Part shown: positions 62,001-64,000 of the stretch, in pieces
Layout: every line of letters starts with the position of its first letter
Numbering within the stretch: position 1 is the stretch's first letter
Assembly: GCF_001649575.2 (NCBI RefSeq)
Contig: NC_051431.1
Coordinates: 3,928,225-3,992,224, forward strand
Source: Kryptolebias marmoratus
Taxonomy: Eukaryota > Chordata > Actinopteri > Cyprinodontiformes > Rivulidae
Reading direction: 5' to 3'
DNA length: 64,000 nucleotides
The notes under the pieces: generated by a model
What the model was told of the DNA's origin: nothing
Databases searched by the model: none
What the model saw: the letters and a program-made list of their open reading frames with translations, nothing else
Program-made: the position numbers and the translations under genes

Positions 62001-63555
62001 TGAGGATTGTTTTGCCCCTGGTTCAAGAAAAGGAAATAAACTTCTGGTTCCCAATAGCTGATAAGGGGTGGGGGGTAATGACCCTGGAGCTGGCACGGTT
62101 TTACCAACAAGGGTCAATGTTACATTGGACCTCAGCAGAATCATCTATTTTTATGCAACAATAGCTACGTTATGCTGCAGTACACACAGGTGCTGCATAC
62201 CAGTACTTGCATTGCACAATAAATGGTCAATGTTCCCTTTATAGAGGGTTTTATGTAATACTATTAGCTGTAGTCCTTGTGGTCAGATGAATGGAGTGCT
62301 TCCATGACTCATCTGTGCTGTTTCTCCTCCCAGTCAGAGGATGTTTATCCTTGTTCATCTGAAACTCAGCACACAAAAATCCCCTGCCAAGAAGATGAAA
62401 AAATGTATTCATAAATGAAGAAGACAAAAAAGTTGAAACTGTAAATCTTGGTACTAAATATTTATTTCGTTTTTCCTTTTTAACTATTCATTCAAACATT
62501 TACACATAAAAATATGGTTTCTAACTCGCCACTTAGATATAAATATAGAGGCTTTTGGATCCAATTCAGTATTTATCATCCCTGATCATATTTCATACAA
62601 CTAACCAAATATTTGCTTACATATTTTATAAACCCTGGTTATCTTTGTCAAGAAAATCAACAGCATCTTTCACTCCTCTTTGGAAACGTCATGGTGAATT
62701 TTTCATTGTAGATTCAGTGTAGACACAGATTTCACCTTTAATTTGAAAGGTAACACTATATTGATTGTTTGAAGCAGTAAAGCTATGAAAGCCTTCTACC
62801 TCCTGCCCTCTGATTAAATAAATCTAAACACGGTCACATTTACCTCAACATCTACCTAACTTTCCAAGCAGGCCTGGATTGTACATTAGTCTGGGGAAAT
62901 ATAAAAGTTTCTTTCTCCGCACTCCTATTTGTTTCGTTTCAAAGTTTCACCATTTTTTTCTCATGTGCTGAAAGGTGCATAACACCTCTAACAAAGAAAC
63001 CTGCTCCACTTGAGTCCCTCTATTTTTTGCCCAAGTAAAAAACCATAAATCATCCTCGGTTCGTTATGACAGTTGCAGTTATGCTCCACCACATTACTTT
63101 GGGAAAACATTACAGTTACATACCAAGAAATTCCCAGACCTGAGGTATTTGAGCTATTTGTGCTGTTAGTTTTGCTTTTCCTCTGTGCCTGGGTTGATCC
63201 AATCATGGTTTTAATCATGGTTGGCTGGCTGGAAGAGTCAATGTGCATGACCAAGTAAATTCTAATTTTGTTGTCAAAGTCTCAGAGGCACTGCTGCACT
63301 TAAGACACAATCATTTTATCCATTGTATGTCTTGTTTTACATTTTTTCTTATACTGATATGCCAAACAATTTCAGCTATGCAGTGGGTCCAAAGAATGAC
63401 TACCTAAAATGGGATTCAGGTTTTAAAACTATATTCAAATAATTGTTTACCTTAAATTAATGGCCATTTAGTAAAGGAATATATATCACCCTCCTTCTCT
63501 TATGACAGAGTTTTAGACAAAGAACTTCTTATGCTGAGAAATGACAGAGTTGTAG
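59076..63555. other. Intergenic DNA, candidate conserved blocks
   Basis: No gene is supported. Repeat-free blocks at about 59590-59720 and 60880-61100 contain words such as gggcagctaattggc and caaatgagttatcccgc and may be regulatory. An A12 tract lies near 61697-61708. Overlapping minus frames near 61132-61386 and frames on both strands near 62988-63258 are chance. Confidence 0.5.
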
Positions 63556-63559
63556 CTAA

Positions 63560-64000
63560 TGTGGTCAAATCTTAATAATAATGTTATGTGTGATCTCATG
63601 CAAAACCAGAAGATGTCACGCTCAGTGTTTGTGTTATCAATGACTCTCAGCTACTACCACATCAGAGAAATGAAAGAAATAAAAAAAGCTGACTATGTTA
63701 AAGTCATTTTTGTGTTGCTTATTGTTGATTAGCTGGGACAACAATCTTGTGGTAAGATGACATAAAAAATAGCCAACAGACAAACAGGGTTAACTCCAAC
63801 AGTTATTACTAAAGTTTATGGCAATAGGTAACACTTGGAGTGTGTGTTGTGACTGACTTTCAAATACAACCACAGGATTTTAGCACATCTGTAAACATTA
63901 TTGAATTATAACCATGTTTGTGTTTTCTAATTTCAATTGGCTCCAAAAAAAGGTATGTTGCATAGTTACATCCAGTGATTATTCAATGAAAGTTTCATTA
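63560..64000 (-). repeat. Dispersed repeat family R, two partial units at the window edge
   Basis: On the plus strand: atgactctcagctactacca (the core inverted), gtcatttttgtgttgcttat and gctgggacaacaatcttg, then a second partial unit with aatacaaccacaggatttta, gaattataaccatgtttgtg, ttttctaatttcaattggct and cagtgattattcaatgaaag with tttcatta at the edge. The window ends inside the second unit. Confidence 0.7.

Overview
The window looks like non-coding nuclear DNA from a teleost fish, probably a percomorph. It is AT-rich and carries many interspersed repeats of fish type: Tc1/mariner relics, hAT pieces, tRNA-headed SINEs, LINE 3' tails and a solo LTR. I found no bacterial-style gene order, no convincing host protein-coding gene, no rRNA and no functional tRNA. 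All long open frames are either relics of transposon coding sequence or chance frames without recognisable domains. The fish assignment rests on recognising repeat families from memory, not on a database search.

Layout. 1-9 kb: unannotated DNA with short repeat fragments. 9.0-9.9 kb: a DNA-transposon fragment followed by a GC-richer block that reads like an LTR on the minus strand. 12.6-13.0 kb: first copy of a dispersed repeat family (called family R here). 15.6-16.1 kb: inverted short-motif repeats. 16.8-18.1 kb: a Tc1-like element with both inverted ends, a broken transposase and a nested retroelement tail. 18-24 kb: mostly featureless, with a small TACC/GGTA motif array at 20.5 kb. 24.0-24.4 kb: family R copy. 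24.9-25.9 kb: a complete non-autonomous hAT element with 8-bp target-site duplications and a coding-like block inside. 29.4-29.6 kb: family R. 31.0-32.2 kb: a Tc1/mariner relic. 32.4-32.5 kb: a SINE-like tail. 36.7-37.2 kb: family R and a SINE. 38.9-39.4 kb: a complete solo LTR with perfect 5-bp target-site duplications. 40.4-43.5 kb: a cluster of family R, including a three-unit tandem array. 44.1-44.5 kb: a LINE-type 3' end. 46.4-46.8 kb: a TACC/GGTA motif element. 50.8-52.4 kb: a second Tc1/mariner relic, opposite in orientation, with a nested SINE. 57.5 kb: a SINE. 58.6-59.1 kb: a LINE 3' end. 63.5-64.0 kb: family R running off the window.

There is no pathway or operon to describe. The region is best read as a gene-poor interval in which several generations of transposons are nested in one another. 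Some repeat-free blocks could be conserved regulatory elements, but this cannot be shown from one sequence. The best leads are the coding-like block inside the hAT element, the tandem and inverted arrangement of family R, the internal deletion shared by the two Tc1/mariner relics, and the intact solo LTR.
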